DNA of 64,000 nt, taken from contig VSDK01013793.1 in the NCBI GenBank assembly GCA_009767595.1, positions 1-64,000 of the forward strand, given 5' to 3'. Below are positions 8,835 to 19,037 of the stretch, piece by piece; position 1 is the first letter of the stretch, and every line of letters begins with the position of its first letter. The notes under the pieces were generated by a model. The model made no database searches, was not told the DNA's origin, and worked only from the letters and a program-made list of their open reading frames with translations. This DNA is from Symbiodinium kawagutii (lineage: Eukaryota; Sar; Dinophyceae; Suessiales; Symbiodiniaceae). The translations under genes were made by a program, and so were the position numbers.

Positions 8835-9225
8835 CATGATTTTAACGATGTCGTGGAAATTTTGGGTTTGTAAGATGGAATTATGAAAAACTACGGAATT
8901 ATTTGTGTTGTTGTCTACTGTGTTGTTTTTTATGTTGTGTTTTGCTCGGTGTGTTTTTTTGTTTGTTGTTTGGTTGTTTTGTTTTGGGCATGGAATGGGT
9001 GAGGTGATGATGTATTAACTGTGACGTATCGAGGTTGCAGGTTGTTTTTAATTTATGAACATGAATGAGATGATGCTCTGGTTCGTAGGGATGGCTATGT
9101 GGAATGAATGAGGTAATTTTGGTTAGTTGTTAACTGTTATGCCTTTTGCAAATTATTTAGTTGTTATGCGGCTACAATTTGAATTTCTACAATTTCTTTG
9201 AACTAATGTTTTTCACATTTTTTCC
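8835..9225. other. AT/GT-rich stretch, no gene seen
   Basis: Low-complexity T- and G-rich DNA (GTTGTTTTTTATG... type), the tail of the low-GC island. No coding or RNA feature is evident. Confidence 0.5.
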
Positions 9226-9990
9226 CACCCCCCTAAGACCTTCAAGGTTGAGAACAAGTCATTACAAGTCGACAATGTGATATACCCCAACCATGACGCC
9301 CAAGATTGCTGTCTTTGAGACTTAACCCCACCCCCCCAAGATCAAGGTCGAGAACAACTCATTACAAGTCGACAATGAAGTATACCCCAGCCATGGCATC
9401 GTCATGTCCAGAAATAATATTGCATGAACCACGGCACGATTGTTTCAATTTTTATCTTCATTACATCTCCCCTAAGGCCCTAAAGGTTGAGAACAAATCA
9501 TTACAAGTCCACAATGAAGTATACCCCAGCCATGACGCCCAAGATTGCTTCCACCCCGACGCTCACCCCAAGATTTCAAGGTGGAGCACACCGTCATCTC
9601 CAGAAATGATATTGAATCAGCCAAGATTGCTTCCATTGCCACTCTCTATGAGACTTAACCCAACCCCCCAAACCCTGAAAGTCGAGAACGAGTCACTACA
9701 ACTCGACAATGTAGTATACCCCAGCCAAGGCATCGTCATCTGCAGACGGGAATCCCCTACAGGTTGAGAACAAGTCATTACAAGTCGACAATGAAGCATG
9801 CCCCAACCATGACGCCCAAGATCCCTTCCATTCCAACACTCTTTGAAACTTCCCCCACACCCCCGAGACCTTCAAGATGGAGCACATCGTCATCTCCGGA
9901 AATAATTTCGCGTCAGCCAAGATTGTTTCCATTCTCACTCTCTATGAGACTTAACCCCGCCCCCCCCCAAAAGAAAAGAGAGCGGAACCT
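9226..9990 (+). repeat. local array of degenerate repeats
   Basis: At least five copies of a phrase built on AGGTTGAGAACAAGTCATTA followed by CAAGTCGACAATGAAGTATA and CCCCAGCCATGACGCCCAAG start near 9240, 9345, 9485, 9675 and 9765. Variable spacers contain CCCACCCCCC and CGTCATCTCC. The short ORFs here are by-products of the repeat. Confidence 0.75.
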
Positions 9991-10164
9991 CGTGGGGAGG
10001 TGAATTTTGATTAAAAATGAGTAAAAACACTGTAAATAGCAATGAATTATGAATTTGAGGGGTCTAAAACCCTGATAAAACGCAACTTTTGCTGTTTGAT
10101 GTTGTTGAAGGCTTTGGAAAACATTGTAAATCCTGATAAATTTGTCATTTAAACCATTTTCACC

Positions 10165-10440
10165 AAACATTGGCAGGCATCAAACAAAGCAAAAAAAGCA
10201 ATATGCACCAAACCCTGACAAGCACCAAAAAAAACGCACAAAAACCAAAAAATCCGAAACTATGAGCCCCAGAGCCTGACAAGCTGCCATAGTTTTGGAA
10301 ATTTTGTTTTTTGTTTCTTTTTGGTGCCTGTCAGGGTTTGGTGACTTTTGGTTTTGTTTTTTTTGTCTTTTTTTGGTGCCTGTCAGGGTTGGTGACTTTG
10401 GCTTCACAAAATATTGGCAGGCATCACAAAAGCCACAATC
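10165..10440. repeat. inverted and direct repeat cluster around CCTGACAGGCACC
   Basis: AAACCCTGACAAGCACCAAAAA near 10210 is inverted as TTTTTGGTGCCTGTCAGGGTTTGG near 10319 and again near 10371. ATTGGCAGGCATCA occurs at both edges (about 10171 and 10411). This could fold into a long imperfect hairpin, possibly a small foldback element bounded by the GGCAGGCATCA copies. Confidence 0.6.
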
Positions 10441-10505
10441 AGTTGCAGACTTCACCAGAACTCTTCAAGTACGAAAATCGGTATTTTTGATGATTCGGGG
10501 GCACT

Positions 10506-10530
10506 CCTATTTTGAGAAACCACCATATGA
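10506..10530 (+). repeat. right end of a foldback (MITE-like) element, copy A
   Basis: CCTATTTTGAGAAACCACCATATGA matches the right terminal repeat of the family seen at eight other places in this window. The left end is not recognisable. Confidence 0.5.
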
Positions 10531-11973
10531 TTCATGATTACTACATTATTGGTTTTCTTATTTTACTGCCATTGCGCATCAGCATTGATCTCTACTAGTC
10601 ATTAGTATGTGCCATCAGTGTCAAAATTACAAATGATGATTACGATTGGTTCTAAACCATGATTATGAAGCATCAAAACCATCACCTTTTCCATGGTGAT
10701 GGTAGCATCAGTACTAGGTACAATGAATGGTATCCGTCGTTAATCTCTATTATTCACCAAGATGAAACAACAGTGCTATCATTATTAGATTTATTAGATG
10801 GCTTTATATTGATTGGCTTGGTATTGCAATACCATAGATGGTGATTAGAACTATTTACTAACCATTATTGTTAGAAGTCAATGTTTATTTCCTTTTGTGC
10901 GGAATAATTGCTACACTAGTAATATGGTGTTGTCACTGCTAATAAATATTGATCTTTATTAGCCATTAGTAACTTAGTAGTCCAACACCAGTATTTTGAG
11001 TATCGTTCATGGTGGTCGCCTTGATACCATAGCGCTGTCAATGTTAATTGGACGTCTTTATTGAACATCGCTGTTAGACATTAGCAATAGTGATATGCAA
11101 AGTGATGGTTTTACTCTTCGTAGGTATAGTGATCAACGTTGAATGTTTAATGATTAGCATTTAGAGACATCAATACTATGATGTTTAGTGGTGGTTGCAT
11201 TAGTATTGTGATACTATGTTTTCTCAACATTAACCATCCGTACTAAACATCAGTCAGTATGATTAGCCAATGAATCAGCCAATGAAAGATAATGGTTTTG
11301 TGAATGCCATTTCCTATGTTGAGGTTCCAGGGGATGTGATTTTTTGTGCTTTGCTAAGGTTTGAATCACTGTGTTGAAAGAAAACGCTGTAAAGACCATG
11401 CTTTTATGCATGTCCTGGAGCAATTTTTGCCTCTCCAGGAGGTCCCGTTCTGAAAGAAAAAAGGTAAAAGGGGCAAACTGAGGAGCGAGGGTTCAAGGTT
11501 CAGGTGGGACGTTGCTATGTTTTTGTTAAATGTAAATCTAAATGTTTGACTGCTTCTTTTTGATAACCTTGCCAAATGTTTCCTTGAGGTTGTTGTGATA
11601 ATGTTTGGTTTGGATGAGGGTAGGTTTTGTTGAGGGTGTTTTGCCTGTGCTGTTTTTATGTTGATGTTCAATGTTTCTTCCTTTCCGTTGATGTTTTTTC
11701 ACGTGGGGGTTTTGGGGTCATGTTTTTCTTAAGTGTTCATCGTTTCCTGTTTCATTACTTTTGTTTTTTGTTTGTTCATTGCATTGTTATGTTTCTTTTA
11801 GGTTTGTGTGTTGAATTGTTGTGGTTGTTATGTTTTTATCATCATGTTCAATGTTTGCTCGTTGGTTTCAATGAGATTCTGGGAATTGTTGGGGGTGGTT
11901 CAGTGTTTTAACTTTCACTCCAATCGTTTGGTTTGAGTGAGGTGATGATTTCTTGTTCTTTTTGGAGATTTGG
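10531..11973. other. intergenic, AT-rich then GT-rich, no gene seen
   Basis: 10540-11350 is AT-rich with recurring CATTAGTA/GATTAG words. 11580-11900 is strongly T/G-biased (TTTTGTTGAGGGTG type). The ORFs here are compositional. Confidence 0.5.
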
Positions 11974-12189
11974 ATGGATGTAGCTAGCGCAATTGCGATT
12001 TCTGCAATGCCATTGGGAGCCGATGCAAGCAGCCATCCTGCTGGCTATCGTGCTGGCTATGGTGGCGGCTATGCTGGCTTTGGTGGCTGCAGCGATTGCC
12101 GATGCCGCGCAAGTCCTTGCCAGTGCGGTGACGGCGAAACCAGTCGCGACCTCCGCTGGCGTCGGAGGCTTCGCAGGCGGTTTCTTTGA
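11974..12189 (+). CDS. hypothetical Gly/Ala-rich ORF or exon
   Basis: A sharp rise in GC (11960-12200) carries an ATG-led frame with AGYRAGYGGGYAGFGG followed by a Cys cluster (CSDCRCRASPCQC) and an Arg-rich end. A second frame of the same stretch (11993-12211) is Ala/Val-rich and hydrophobic, so the correct frame is not settled. It lies on the same strand as, and upstream of, the cold-shock-domain exons, and could be a 5' exon of that gene or a separate gene. No family recognised. Confidence 0.25.
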   Translation: MDVASAIAISAMPLGADASSHPAGYRAGYGGGYAGFGGCSDCRCRASPCQCGDGETSRDLRWRRRLRRRFL

Positions 12190-12211
12190 GGACAGACTTG
12201 ACTTGGATTGA

Positions 12212-13493
12212 AATGGAGTGACTCGTTTGCATCCCTGTTATGGTGTAGGAAAAATCATGTTTGAACCTACTGATGCCGCCTTGCAGGACGTTCTTTGCAT
12301 CTTCTTTCCAACGGCAAACATGTCGAAAAACCACCTGCCAATGCTTGCAGGTGCAACTGCCTTTGCACTAAGCCTGCCTTCATGAGGCCGAGAGTTGCAA
12401 AACGTAGTTTCTCAACCCAAAGCAGTCCCCACCTTCTGGTTGTCATCCGCCAACTTTTTGTGACAGGTTGCAATTCGTGAGGGCCAAGGAAGCACCGTTT
12501 CACCGCTGTAGTAGTAGCTGCAAGGCACAGTACAGACAGCGGATGCCAGAGACGGACATGCTGATGGGGAAAATGTTCGCAAACAAAAGTGTGAAAGGCA
12601 ATAGGAGAGGACTTAGAGCCGCCTTTGAACCCTTGACCCATTTGAATCTTTGCGCATAAATTAATTCATTCATTTATTCAAATGTTTATTTACATACCAA
12701 CATTTACAGACGCATCATTGTACCATAGATATGATACATATACCTGTGTATGCATGCCGCGGAGCAACTGCCTTCGTCCACAACCGATGCCTAGCGGCGC
12801 CCCCTTGCCAGAAGGAGAGACAGTTGTAGTTCCGCTCAAAGCAACGCACCTTCCACCTCAGGTGGGTCCACGGCCTTTTGATTACCTGCAATTTGGGCAT
12901 GATTGCCGTGTTGTTTCGGCTCAAAGTTGCTCCTCGAATCAAGCTCCGGCATGGATGCCACACGCAAAGATGCATAGAATAAGCCTTCAAAATGGAAACA
13001 ATTCTTACAGTTTCCCACCGAAACGCGTGCCGAATCGAAGCCAGTTTGATAACAAATGTTTGGCATGAAGACGAAACATGTTACCCAGGTTTTCAACAAC
13101 ATCGAGTCTTAGATGCCACCTGTGAAATATTTGTTGTGCATTGCAGGGTAGAACGATGGAAGCCGCCGTAAATGGTTCAATCATGGCAGCCCCTTCTGAT
13201 GAGAGGCCTTGATTTTTGATATCGAGAACGTTTTTCCTCAAAAAATGCTCAGGTTTATCCATACCTGGTGGTCCCCCCAACCATTTGAAAAATCATCACT
13301 CTTGATAGAATTAAACCCACCAGCTACTGGGGTACACCATGGACAAAGCAACCGTTGTTTGTCATGTTCCAGTGCCAGCTGCACCCAAATGTGTCGGGTG
13401 CGGTGCCAGGCCACAAGATGGACACGGCGAAGGCATGCCAGTGGCATTTGTTCAACTGCAGACATGGAGTTAAGTGTAGGATAGGGGTGCTTC
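12212..13493. other. no supported gene
   Basis: Mixed composition with only short ORFs. A 43-codon ATG frame at about 13339-13470 contains CVGCGARPQDGHGEG, but nothing else supports it. Confidence 0.4.
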
Positions 13494-13600
13494 ATGGTGC
13501 TTCTTGGAGTAGGGGTACCCCCAAATTGCTTGGTTTATTACTACTATAAATGGTTAATATTGGGTGATTTTGGGGCCCCCTATTTTAAGAAACACCCATA
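13494..13600 (+). repeat. foldback (MITE-like) element, copy B
   Basis: The left end ATGGTGCTTCTTGGAGTAGG and the right end TATTTTAAGAAACACCCATA are imperfect inverted repeats. The interior has the family phrases GGTTTATTACTA and GGGGCCCCCTATTTT. Confidence 0.65.
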
Positions 13601-13750
13601 GTTTCAGCTGTCAGGTTCTGGGAATATGTTGGCCAACGTGCAACTTCATGGCAAGGACGGGGCCTAAGCCGATCATCTCATGGCTTCAATGAAGAAATGT
13701 GACATGTCCAAAATGACCTCATGTCTTCATGTACAATCCGGCGCATGTAG

Positions 13751-14130
13751 GTGAAAGCATGGAAAGAAGAGAAAGGTTTTGGATTTCTCATCGCGGATGA
13801 CGGAACTGAAGTGCGCGGGTCTCGAAAGGGAACCGATTCTTGACATGATGCGTTTGGATTGGTTATTTGTGTCATCGTCGCCTTTGAAACTGAGGTTCGT
13901 CCATCGAAACCAGCTCATAGATGGCCTCACTAGCCATGTTTGACCGCAGGAACTACAGATCCAGCAATGACCAGTGCAGATCCAGTGGTCGCTATCTCCA
14001 TTCCCAGCGCCAGGCAGAGACCTTGAATTGGGTGCCCAGGTCACCTTCGAGGTGGGCGTCACCACGGAAAGCGTCACCACGGGTCACCACGGGTCACCTG
14101 AGGCTCGTTTCAACTCTCTTCGGGCGCAGC
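13751..14130 (+). CDS. cold-shock-domain (CSD) RNA/DNA-binding protein, three exons seen
   Basis: Exon 13751-13812 encodes VKAWKEEKGFGFLIADDGTE, the first CSD strands with the RNP1-type GFGF motif. Exon 13895-13932 continues VFVHRNQLIDGLT, the RNP2-type FVH motif. The exon from 14014 gives SRDLELGAQVTFEVG, the last strand (LGaqVtFEv). The joined product is in frame only if the introns are 13813-13894 and 13933-14013, both GC-AG with AG|G acceptors. The family binds single-stranded nucleic acid and acts in RNA stability or transcription. The 3' limit is unclear, because after VTTESVTTGHHG the homology fades. An RRM exon follows 0.7 kb downstream on the same strand and may belong to the same gene. 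The first coding exon was not found. The domain call is strong; the gene extent is not. Confidence 0.8.
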
Positions 14131-14449
14131 TCAGATGCACATGGGTCACAAGTGGTGCTTTCAGCGGCTGGGTCGTTCGAGAGCTGAGGAAATGGGAATG
14201 CACGAAGTGTTCGGGTGCAGTTGGACCCTTGTTTTGACCTCAGTTGACTTTATCGACATCCAAGACATCAGAAAATTGAATAAAATTGACATTGAGGCCA
14301 GACCAAAGCCGACAAGGCACCTTTGCAGATGGCTTTGCCCAGCACAACTGGGCAGCATAAGGGAAAAAGATCGGGAGACGGCGATAGAGAGAGAGGGAAG
14401 GGAGACGCATACAGAGATACACGAGACAGAGACATGCAGACGGAAGGGT

Positions 14450-14555
14450 ACACGGAGAGAGACAGAGGAAGTGAGAGAGAGAGAGAGATAAGGAGGGAGA
14501 AAAGAAGAAGAAGAAGAAGAAGAAGAAGAGACAGAGAGAGACAGAGAGAGAGAGG
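14450..14555 (+). repeat. GA-rich simple repeat
   Basis: (GA)n passing into (AAG)n and back to (GA)n. The Ser-rich and Arg/Glu-rich ORFs over it on both strands are artefacts of the repeat. Confidence 0.9.
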
Positions 14556-14841
14556 AATCACAGGAAAGGGCCAGGGGGAATGTTGGGAACCAGAGGGGAA
14601 AGAACCATTGGGCTGTACACAAGCACACTGAAAAATTAAATCTTGTCACTTTCATGCATTGAGGTGGCTGCGGCGGCGGCGGGGGTGGCGCGGACATCGT
14701 CAACAATTTGTTTGGGGGCGGGCTGCCGTCTGCCGTTGGAAACTTTCCTCAGTTTGAACCCATTTCGATGCAATCGTCACGCAGATTGCAATGAAAAGAT
14801 CAAAAAAAGTCAAGGTGCGGACTCCTTCCCAAACATCGCAG

Positions 14842-14921
14842 CCTTCGCAGCCCATAAGGACATCACAGAGGAACTGCTGTGCTCCGTCTTCGGCCAGTAT
14901 GGGATAGTCAAGCAGTTGAAG
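14842..14921 (+). CDS. RRM-domain exon (partial)
   Basis: An open segment bounded by CGCAG acceptors (14841 or 14850) and a GT donor after AAG at 14921 reads HKDITEELLCSVFGQYGIVK, matching helix 1 and strand 2 of an RNA recognition motif (T-e-L---F--yG-V). The RNP2 and RNP1 strands would be on neighbouring exons, which I did not find. RRM plus a downstream Met/Gln-rich tail is a common build of RNA-binding proteins, so this exon may belong with 18151-19037. The gap at 16327-17009 may hide an exon. Confidence 0.5.
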
Positions 14922-16176
14922 GTTGGGAAGCTCAGCATCTGACCGAATGCCATGAGTAGATGGGCTTAGGGGAAGCACTTGTCTGGACCCCCAAAATAGT
15001 GAGCCAAGTCCTCAGAAGTGTGTCACAGGTGCTACCTGACAATGGAAAAGGTGACCGAGCAGCTCTTGTCAGGACTGGGATGGCATGATGGGTAACATGC
15101 ATAGCCAGGTAGAAAAATGGATGACTCAGTGATTCACTAGCCCCCGCACTCATCACCCCATTAACCTTCGATTGGCATACTTCAAATTTGTGCCACTTAC
15201 CCCCCCCTGAGAGGTCACATGAATCATTGCCTAAACTTGGAAAGGGTGGGTTGAAAATGTCACAGACCTGCAATTTTCGAGGCTGGAGGGTTGGTCAAGT
15301 TAATGATAGGTGATTCATGTTGAACCCCCTTCTTCCTTCTATGGAGAGGAGGCTTTGTGGAAAGCGTTTTGAAGTACTGATGTAAGAGTAGCTTTTGCAT
15401 GAGACGCTAGGAGAATGATTTGTAACAGTTGGTCCCTCAAAAGGCAGGATGGTGCCTGAATATAGAACATGCAAATTGCACTGTTCGGCTTCTTATCTTC
15501 CAGATGTCAAATGTAGAAACATCATGATCATGATATGGTGGAGTTAATTCAGAACCTGACAATTTCAAAAGACCAAAGTTCAATTGTAAGCGAATGGATT
15601 TCAGTCATGTAATGAATGGCACCACCTGAAACCAAACTTTATGGTTTAAGAGTCGCACGTGCCGGAAGTGCCTGGCAATCACGGCTCGAAGTCGCAACGC
15701 TTCGCCTCAGGATGGCGGATCCCATGGTGGCTCAGTGGTTAGTGAGCAACATGAATGGCATGATCCCACAAGGCCGAGCTCGGCCGAGTTCGGGAGTCGT
15801 CCTGATGGATTTCTCGGTGGAGCAACGAACTTCAGTTGGGGTTGGAGATCAAACATCTCAATGTCCCCCGCAAAATGCCATAGAACCCTTGAAATAGTCG
15901 AAGGAAGTTTAGAAGTCTAACTTCCGACAATATGGACAACTCAGCTAGGGCAGATCGCCCGAGCAACAACACAGCTAGGGCAGATCGCATGAGCAGATGT
16001 GTGAAAGAAGAGATGTGTGAAAGATGAGATGTGCGAAAGATGAGAATGCGAGTGCGCCAAAATGTTAGGAAAGTCGCGAAATGCTGTGTTTTGCAAGGTT
16101 TTGTGCCTCAGGAGGGTCCAGAAGGGTACCTCGCTAAAGCGGCGGGTGCGGAGCACTGTGGCGGAAGGAGTGTACC
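14922..16176. other. no supported gene
   Basis: Short ORFs only. One frame at 15616-15897 has no recognisable content. Small direct repeats AGCTAGGGCAGATCGC (about 15942 and 15971) and GATGTGTGAAAGA (about 15995-16020) are present. Confidence 0.4.
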
Positions 16177-16326
16177 AAAATCGTTAAAAAACCTAGGCGC
16201 GAAGCACATTTGGAAGTCAAAATCGTAAAAACACTACAGGGTCGGAGCACTTTTGGAAGTTGCAACTTGCAAAATCGTTAAAAAACCTAGGCGCGAAGCA
16301 CATTTGGAAGTCAAAATCATAAAAAC
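16177..16326 (+). repeat. 94-bp tandem repeat running into the assembly gap
   Basis: AAAATCGTTAAAAAACCTAG followed by GCGCGAAGCACATTTGGAAG starts at 16177 and again at 16271. The second copy ends at the run of N, so the gap is probably more of this array. Confidence 0.8.
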
Positions 16327-17009
16327 NNNNNNNNNNNNNNNNNNNNNNNNNNNNNNNNNNNNNNNNNNNNNNNNNNNNNNNNNNNNNNNNNNNNNNNNNN
16401 NNNNNNNNNNNNNNNNNNNNNNNNNNNNNNNNNNNNNNNNNNNNNNNNNNNNNNNNNNNNNNNNNNNNNNNNNNNNNNNNNNNNNNNNNNNNNNNNNNNN
16501 NNNNNNNNNNNNNNNNNNNNNNNNNNNNNNNNNNNNNNNNNNNNNNNNNNNNNNNNNNNNNNNNNNNNNNNNNNNNNNNNNNNNNNNNNNNNNNNNNNNN
16601 NNNNNNNNNNNNNNNNNNNNNNNNNNNNNNNNNNNNNNNNNNNNNNNNNNNNNNNNNNNNNNNNNNNNNNNNNNNNNNNNNNNNNNNNNNNNNNNNNNNN
16701 NNNNNNNNNNNNNNNNNNNNNNNNNNNNNNNNNNNNNNNNNNNNNNNNNNNNNNNNNNNNNNNNNNNNNNNNNNNNNNNNNNNNNNNNNNNNNNNNNNNN
16801 NNNNNNNNNNNNNNNNNNNNNNNNNNNNNNNNNNNNNNNNNNNNNNNNNNNNNNNNNNNNNNNNNNNNNNNNNNNNNNNNNNNNNNNNNNNNNNNNNNNN
16901 NNNNNNNNNNNNNNNNNNNNNNNNNNNNNNNNNNNNNNNNNNNNNNNNNNNNNNNNNNNNNNNNNNNNNNNNNNNNNNNNNNNNNNNNNNNNNNNNNNNN
17001 NNNNNNNNN
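16327..17009. other. assembly gap (683 N)
   Basis: All bases are N. It is flanked by a 94-bp tandem repeat on the left and tetranucleotide repeats on the right, so the true length is unknown. Confidence 0.99.
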
Positions 17010-17435
17010 GCTAGAATAGTTAGATGGAATAGACAGGCAATTGGATAGCCAGATTCAGATGGCTAGATGGGTCGATGGATAGACAAATAGGTAGACGAAA
17101 CGAGAGTCAGATGGAAAAGTAGATAGATAGTCAGGTAGATAGACAGAAAGATGGACAGATGGACACATAGATGATCAGACAAATAATTCGGTAGATAGAT
17201 AGACAGATAGATAGACAGATAGATAGATAGGCAGATAGACAAATAGATAGATGGACAGGTAGATAGATAGATACATAGACAGAAAGATGACGAGATAGAT
17301 AGTGAGGTAGATAGAAAGACAAGTACATAGGCAGATAGATAAACGAATAGATCATCAGATAGATAGATAGATAGACAGTCAGACAGACAGAAAGAAAACT
17401 GATCCACTGATAGAAAGATAGCTAGACAGATAGGC
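17010..17435 (+). repeat. GATA/GACA tetranucleotide microsatellite
   Basis: Interrupted (GATA)n and (GACA)n units over about 420 bp. The Leu/Ser/Tyr-rich minus-strand ORFs here are translations of the repeat. Confidence 0.95.
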
Positions 17436-17608
17436 TGCCAGTCAAGTGGCCAGATCGATGGTCACATTGTCGCAACCACAACTGCACACTCCTATAGTGC
17501 TCCTATCTTGGAAATTTCCGCCACCGCCTTGTGCGGTACTACTTGTAGTTAATAGTGATTCATAAGAGGGGATGATAACCAACAAGATTGGTTAAACAAC
17601 TACTCTTT

Positions 17609-17719
17609 AGAGGTTTCCTCAGATGGGGGACCCCAAAAGCTATGGTTGGCTTATGACTCATGACTACAAATGACTAGTAATGGATGACTGGGTATCCCTA
17701 TTTTGAGAAACACCCATAT
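17609..17719 (+). repeat. foldback (MITE-like) element, copy C
   Basis: The left end AGAGGTTTCCTCAGATGGGG and the right end CCCTATTTTGAGAAACACCC are imperfect inverted repeats. The interior carries GGACCCC and ATGGTTGGCTTAT. Confidence 0.7.
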
Positions 17720-18150
17720 CATATACCGATACCCCTTTAAAGGAGGAGCGAAGAAGTGACCAGGAGTGGCCTGACGAAAGGTAGGATGGCTTGCTTAAAA
17801 TGTAGGAAGCTGAACCTGGTAGCATTTTCGACATAGGTTGATATCATCATCCTTAAGGAAAACCAGGAATCGTTCCAGAAGCCGTTGGATGCGGTTCGGA
17901 ATGCATAGAAGGGCGCTGCTTTCAGGCATGAGCGTCCCGGTGATGGTCATGTTCTCCAAGAGCCAACCGGTTTGACACCTGGTTTGTTTCAGCTGCAACA
18001 TGACCTGATGATGTCAACAGGAACCCCCTTGTGCCATCTCTGAGGGCAGGGGTGGAGGAGGCTATGGGTCCGTAGCTTATGACGACAATGAACCTGTGAC
18101 TAAGCGGGATTCGTGTTGAAGCTGAGGCCACAGCAAGGAGGTTGTGCAGA

Positions 18151-19037
18151 CATGAGATATAATCCTTATGGTTGTTGCCCCAGTTTCCAGTACATCATTC
18201 TCATCAGTGTCTTTTTTCTCTGACGGTATGCGGCCTTCCGAGGTTCAATGCAACCTCAGATGATGCAGATGCAGCCGCAGATGCAAATGCAAATGCAGCC
18301 CCAGATGCAGATGCAAATGCAACCGCAGATGCAAATGCAAATGCAGCCGCAGATGCAAATGCAAATGCAGCCACAGATGCAAATGCAGCCGCAGATGCAA
18401 ATGCAAATGCAGACGCAGCTGCCAGCCGCAGATGCAAATGCAAATGCAGCCCCAGATGCAGATGCAAATGCAACCGCAGATGCAGATGCAAATGCAGCCG
18501 CAGATGCAAATGCAGCCTCAAATGCAAATGCAGCCTCAGATGCAAATGCAGCCTCAGATGCAAATGCAGCCCCAGATGCAGATGCAGCCTCAGATGCAGA
18601 TGCAACCCCAGATGCAGATGCAAGGCCAATTTCAAAACATGGGCCAGCCACAGTTTCAGCAGCAGTACGATCAAAATCAATTTCAGCAGTGCGACATGCA
18701 GATGCAGCAGCAGCCAATGATGCAAAGTCAGCAACTGACGCAGCAGCAAGCACTTCCGCAGCCTCAGCAAACTGCACAACACGAGGCCCAACCGCAGCAG
18801 TCGCAGCCAGGTGCTGCCACGCAAGCTCCGCAGACAGATGCGCCAAGTGCCTCGCAGCCAGTCCCTGCGCCTGCAAACGGAGAGCAACAAAATGGGACTC
18901 CCCAGGCTGACGAGGCAGCGCCAGCACAGTCTCCAGCTATCCAAGCGATAGGCACAGGCGACAAGCTCGAAGATGGAGGGGCACCTGTGCAGGCAAGGCA
19001 TGTTTCTAGTTTACACATGTCTACACCATGGCACTGA
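18151..19037 (+). CDS. Met/Gln-rich low-complexity exon of a probable RNA-binding protein
   Basis: After a TTGTGCAG acceptor (18150) the sequence enters a long array of codons for Met-Gln-Pro-Gln (ATGCAGCCNCAG units), at 18248-18415 in one frame and 18432-18635 in another. It ends in a Gln/Pro/Ala-rich tail (QNMGQPQFQQQYDQNQ and onward) to a stop at 19035-19037. The frame changes at about 18418-18428 (CAGCTGCCAGCC), so either a few bases are skipped by splicing, the sequence has an indel, or the array has slipped. Alternating frames give Asp/Ala/Asn or Leu/His repeats that I treat as shadows. Such prion-like tails often accompany RRM domains, and an RRM exon lies upstream on the same strand. 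Exact exon limits are uncertain. Confidence 0.5.

Noticed and set aside
14161..14706. 181-codon Ser/Leu-rich minus ORF
   Set aside because: Explained by the GA/AAG simple repeat; no domain and opposite to the gene block.
17063..17407. Minus-strand ORFs rich in Leu/Ser/Tyr
   Set aside because: Direct translation of the GATA/GACA microsatellite.
18204..19001. 265-codon minus ORF with Leu-His repeats and the Asp-Ala-Asn frames
   Set aside because: Shadows of the Met-Gln-Pro codon array.
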